Assembly (NCBI RefSeq): GCF_014653785.1
Contig: NZ_BNAS01000006.1
Location: forward strand, 62,001 to 126,000
Direction: 5' to 3'
Origin: Promicromonospora soli
GTDB taxonomy: Bacteria; Actinomycetota; Actinomycetes; Actinomycetales; Cellulomonadaceae
Length of the DNA: 64,000 nt
This document shows, one piece after another, positions 62,593-64,000 of this stretch. Position 1 is the first letter of the stretch. Each line of letters starts with the position of its first letter. The notes under the pieces are model-generated. The model was not told the DNA's origin, ran no database searches, and was given only the letters and a program-made list of their open reading frames with translations. The translations under genes were made by a program, and so were the position numbers.

Positions 62593-62608
62593 GAGAAACC
62601 GGTTTCTC
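62593..62608. promoter_or_regulatory. LacI-type operator GAGAAACCGGTTTCTC
   Basis: A perfect 16-bp palindrome with the central CG typical of LacI-family sites, 35 bp before the pectinesterase start. It could also affect the divergent P450 gene. Confidence 0.75.
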
Positions 62609-62731
62609 GGTACAGGAAAGCACAGCCCGCACCTGCGGGACAAGGGTCGACCTGATTGCCGCGCATCGGACATGAGGTACATTCCGGCTAAACGACTTTG
62701 CGCGCTTGTCGCGCCCAAGAACCGGGGAGCC

Positions 62732-63991
62732 ATGACAGTCACGACGACCACCCAGTCGGAGCGCCTGGCCGACCTGGCCGACCTGACGCCGCTCAGCGAG
62801 ACGACCACCAGCGCCGATCCCGCGGCGGTCTACGAGCGGCTGCGCGCCCGGTGGGGCAACGTGGCGCCCGTGCTCCTGGAGCCCGGCGTGCCGGCCTGGC
62901 TCGTGCTGGGGCACCAGGAGCTGGCCACGGTGCTGCGCAACGAGGGTCTGTACGCGCGGGACTCCCGCAACTGGGGCCTGCTCGCGGACGGCACGGTCAA
63001 GCCGGACGGCGGCGTGGGCGGAGTCCTCGCCCCGCGCGACGGCCTCTACTACGTCGACGGCGCGCGGCATCGCCACCTGCGGCGCCTCATCGACGACGCG
63101 TTCGAGGGCGTCGACGAGCACCGCCTCGCGGCCATGGTCGAGCAGTGGTGCGACCTCGCGCTGGACCGCGTGCTGGCCGCGGGCGAGGCCGATCTCGTCA
63201 GCGACTACGCCCGGGCCGTGCCCCTGCTCGTGATGTCCACGATGTTCGGGCTCGACCCTGACCAGGCGCGCGCGATGCTCCGCCACTCGCGGCGGGTCTT
63301 CGAGGCCAAGGGGGCGGCGGGCGGAGAGGCGCTGAACGCCCAGCGGAGCCTCATCGCGGACCTGGTGGCGAACCGCCGCGCGGCGCCGTCGGACGACATG
63401 GTCTCGACGATCCTGCGCCACGCCAGCCAGCCCACCGACGGCGATGTCCAGAGCGCCGTCTCGGCGACGCTCATCCTGGGCAGCGAGTGGGAGGTCGCGT
63501 GGATCACGCAGGCGCTGCGCATGCGGCTCACCGACCCGCGGTTCGACGGACGGTCGGGCGGGCGGATGTCGGCGTCGGACACCCTGGAGGCCACGCTCGG
63601 CTCGACGCCGCCGGCCATCAATACCGGACCCCGTTTCGTGCTGGCCGACACCACGCTCGGCGGGCGCAAGATCTGGGCGGGCGACGCCGTCGTGCCGGGC
63701 ATCCTGGGCGCGAGCGCGGAGTCGCGCGCCGCCGGCGACGACATCTGGCTCGAGTCCGGCAATCTGTCCTATCTCACGTGGGGCGCCGGCCCGCACGCCT
63801 GCCCGGCGCGCCGTCCGGCCACGGTGATCGCGCAGGTCGCGGTCGAGGTGGCGCTGCGCCGCCTCGGCGGCGTCGCGCTGACCGTGCCGCCGGAGTCCCT
63901 GCGCATGACGGGGACGCTGTGGTCCGTGGTGCCGCGGGAGCTCCCGGTGCGGTTCGAGGTACCCCGCCCGGTCAAGCGACCGGCCCCCTGA
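62732..63991 (+). CDS. Cytochrome P450 lacking the ExxR motif
   Basis: A 419-residue P450. The heme loop WGAGPHACPAR carries the ligand Cys357. The K-helix position that should hold ExxR reads E286-A-T-L, so the Arg is missing, and the I-helix has SEWEV at ~251-255 instead of AGxxT. A similar loss is known in the CYP157 family of Streptomyces, which still binds heme. No ferredoxin gene is next to it. SD GGGGAG precedes ATG 62732. Confidence 0.88.
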   Translation: MTVTTTTQSERLADLADLTPLSETTTSADPAAVYERLRARWGNVAPVLLEPGVPAWLVLGHQELATVLRNEGLYARDSRNWGLLADGTVKPDGGVGGVLAPRDGLYYVDGARHRHLRRLIDDAFEGVDEHRLAAMVEQWCDLALDRVLAAGEADLVSDYARAVPLLVMSTMFGLDPDQARAMLRHSRRVFEAKGAAGGEALNAQRSLIADLVANRRAAPSDDMVSTILRHASQPTDGDVQSAVSATLILGSEWEVAWITQALRMRLTDPRFDGRSGGRMSASDTLEATLGSTPPAINTGPRFVLADTTLGGRKIWAGDAVVPGILGASAESRAAGDDIWLESGNLSYLTWGAGPHACPARRPATVIAQVAVEVALRRLGGVALTVPPESLRMTGTLWSVVPRELPVRFEVPRPVKRPAP

Positions 63992-64000
63992 CCCGTCACG

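Noticed and set aside
1-64000. tRNA or rRNA genes
   Set aside because: No cloverleaf with a TTCRANNC arm or ribosomal RNA segment was recognised by eye; a dedicated tRNA scan would settle this.

Overview
The window is a GC-rich chromosomal segment (roughly 70% GC by eye) with dense, short-spaced genes, frequent GTG starts, many 4-bp ATGA/GTGA gene overlaps and abundant LacI, TetR and GntR regulators next to carbohydrate-active enzymes. This points to an actinobacterium of the order Micrococcales, probably a plant-polymer degrader of the Promicromonosporaceae or Cellulomonadaceae type. The taxon is inferred from style and gene content only. I see no rRNA, tRNA, CRISPR array, insertion sequence or intact prophage. 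No gene-free gap exceeds 300 bp; the largest, 38817-39092 (276 bp), holds a SAM-type riboswitch and a hairpin.

Layout. 1-7208: operon for L-arabinose-containing plant glycans (two ABC permeases, GH127 beta-L-arabinofuranosidase, large secreted glycosidase with binding modules). 7424-9492: HSL-type esterase and PucR-like regulator. 9512-12450: gluconate cluster (gntP, gntK, divergent GntR). 12604-14499: acyl-CoA dehydrogenase. 14524-17947: lipoprotein and PepSY protein divergent from an OmpR/histidine kinase pair. 17944-22980: alcohol dehydrogenase, NmrA-like reductase with divergent HxlR regulator, membrane protein, ArsR regulator, OsmC-ACT pair. 23158-30828: Rhs polymorphic toxin (YD repeats, HINT domain, C-terminal toxin), overlapping putative immunity gene, then a duplicated gene scar. 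31053-36333: luciferase-like oxidoreductase, M20 amidohydrolase, NhaA-DsbA fusion, LacI regulator.

36417-45750: metE behind a SAM riboswitch, acetyltransferase remnant, ECF sigma factor with membrane partner, VanY-like peptidase, DoxX/TetR pair with two operators, glycolipid-binding protein, HAD phosphatase, YibE/F membrane protein. 45815-53383: quinone oxidoreductase, TetR, LacI with a double-FAH protein, alpha/beta hydrolase, DUF899 protein, YtrA-type GntR. 53439-56020: broken peptidoglycan amidase, LmeA-like protein, TetR. 56043-63991: GH3 glycosidase and MFS transporter sharing an operator, FAD protein, secreted pectinesterase and a divergent atypical P450.

How it works together. Extracellular enzymes (secreted GH, pectinesterase) can open plant cell-wall glycans; ABC and MFS carriers import the products; GH127 and GH3 finish them inside; gluconate is taken up and phosphorylated. 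LacI/TetR/GntR operators are visible as palindromes at several divergent promoters. The most unusual parts are the Rhs toxin-immunity island with its lower-GC tip and duplication scar, three families of intergenic palindromic repeats, a P450 without the ExxR motif, and a broken amidase with an internal deletion.
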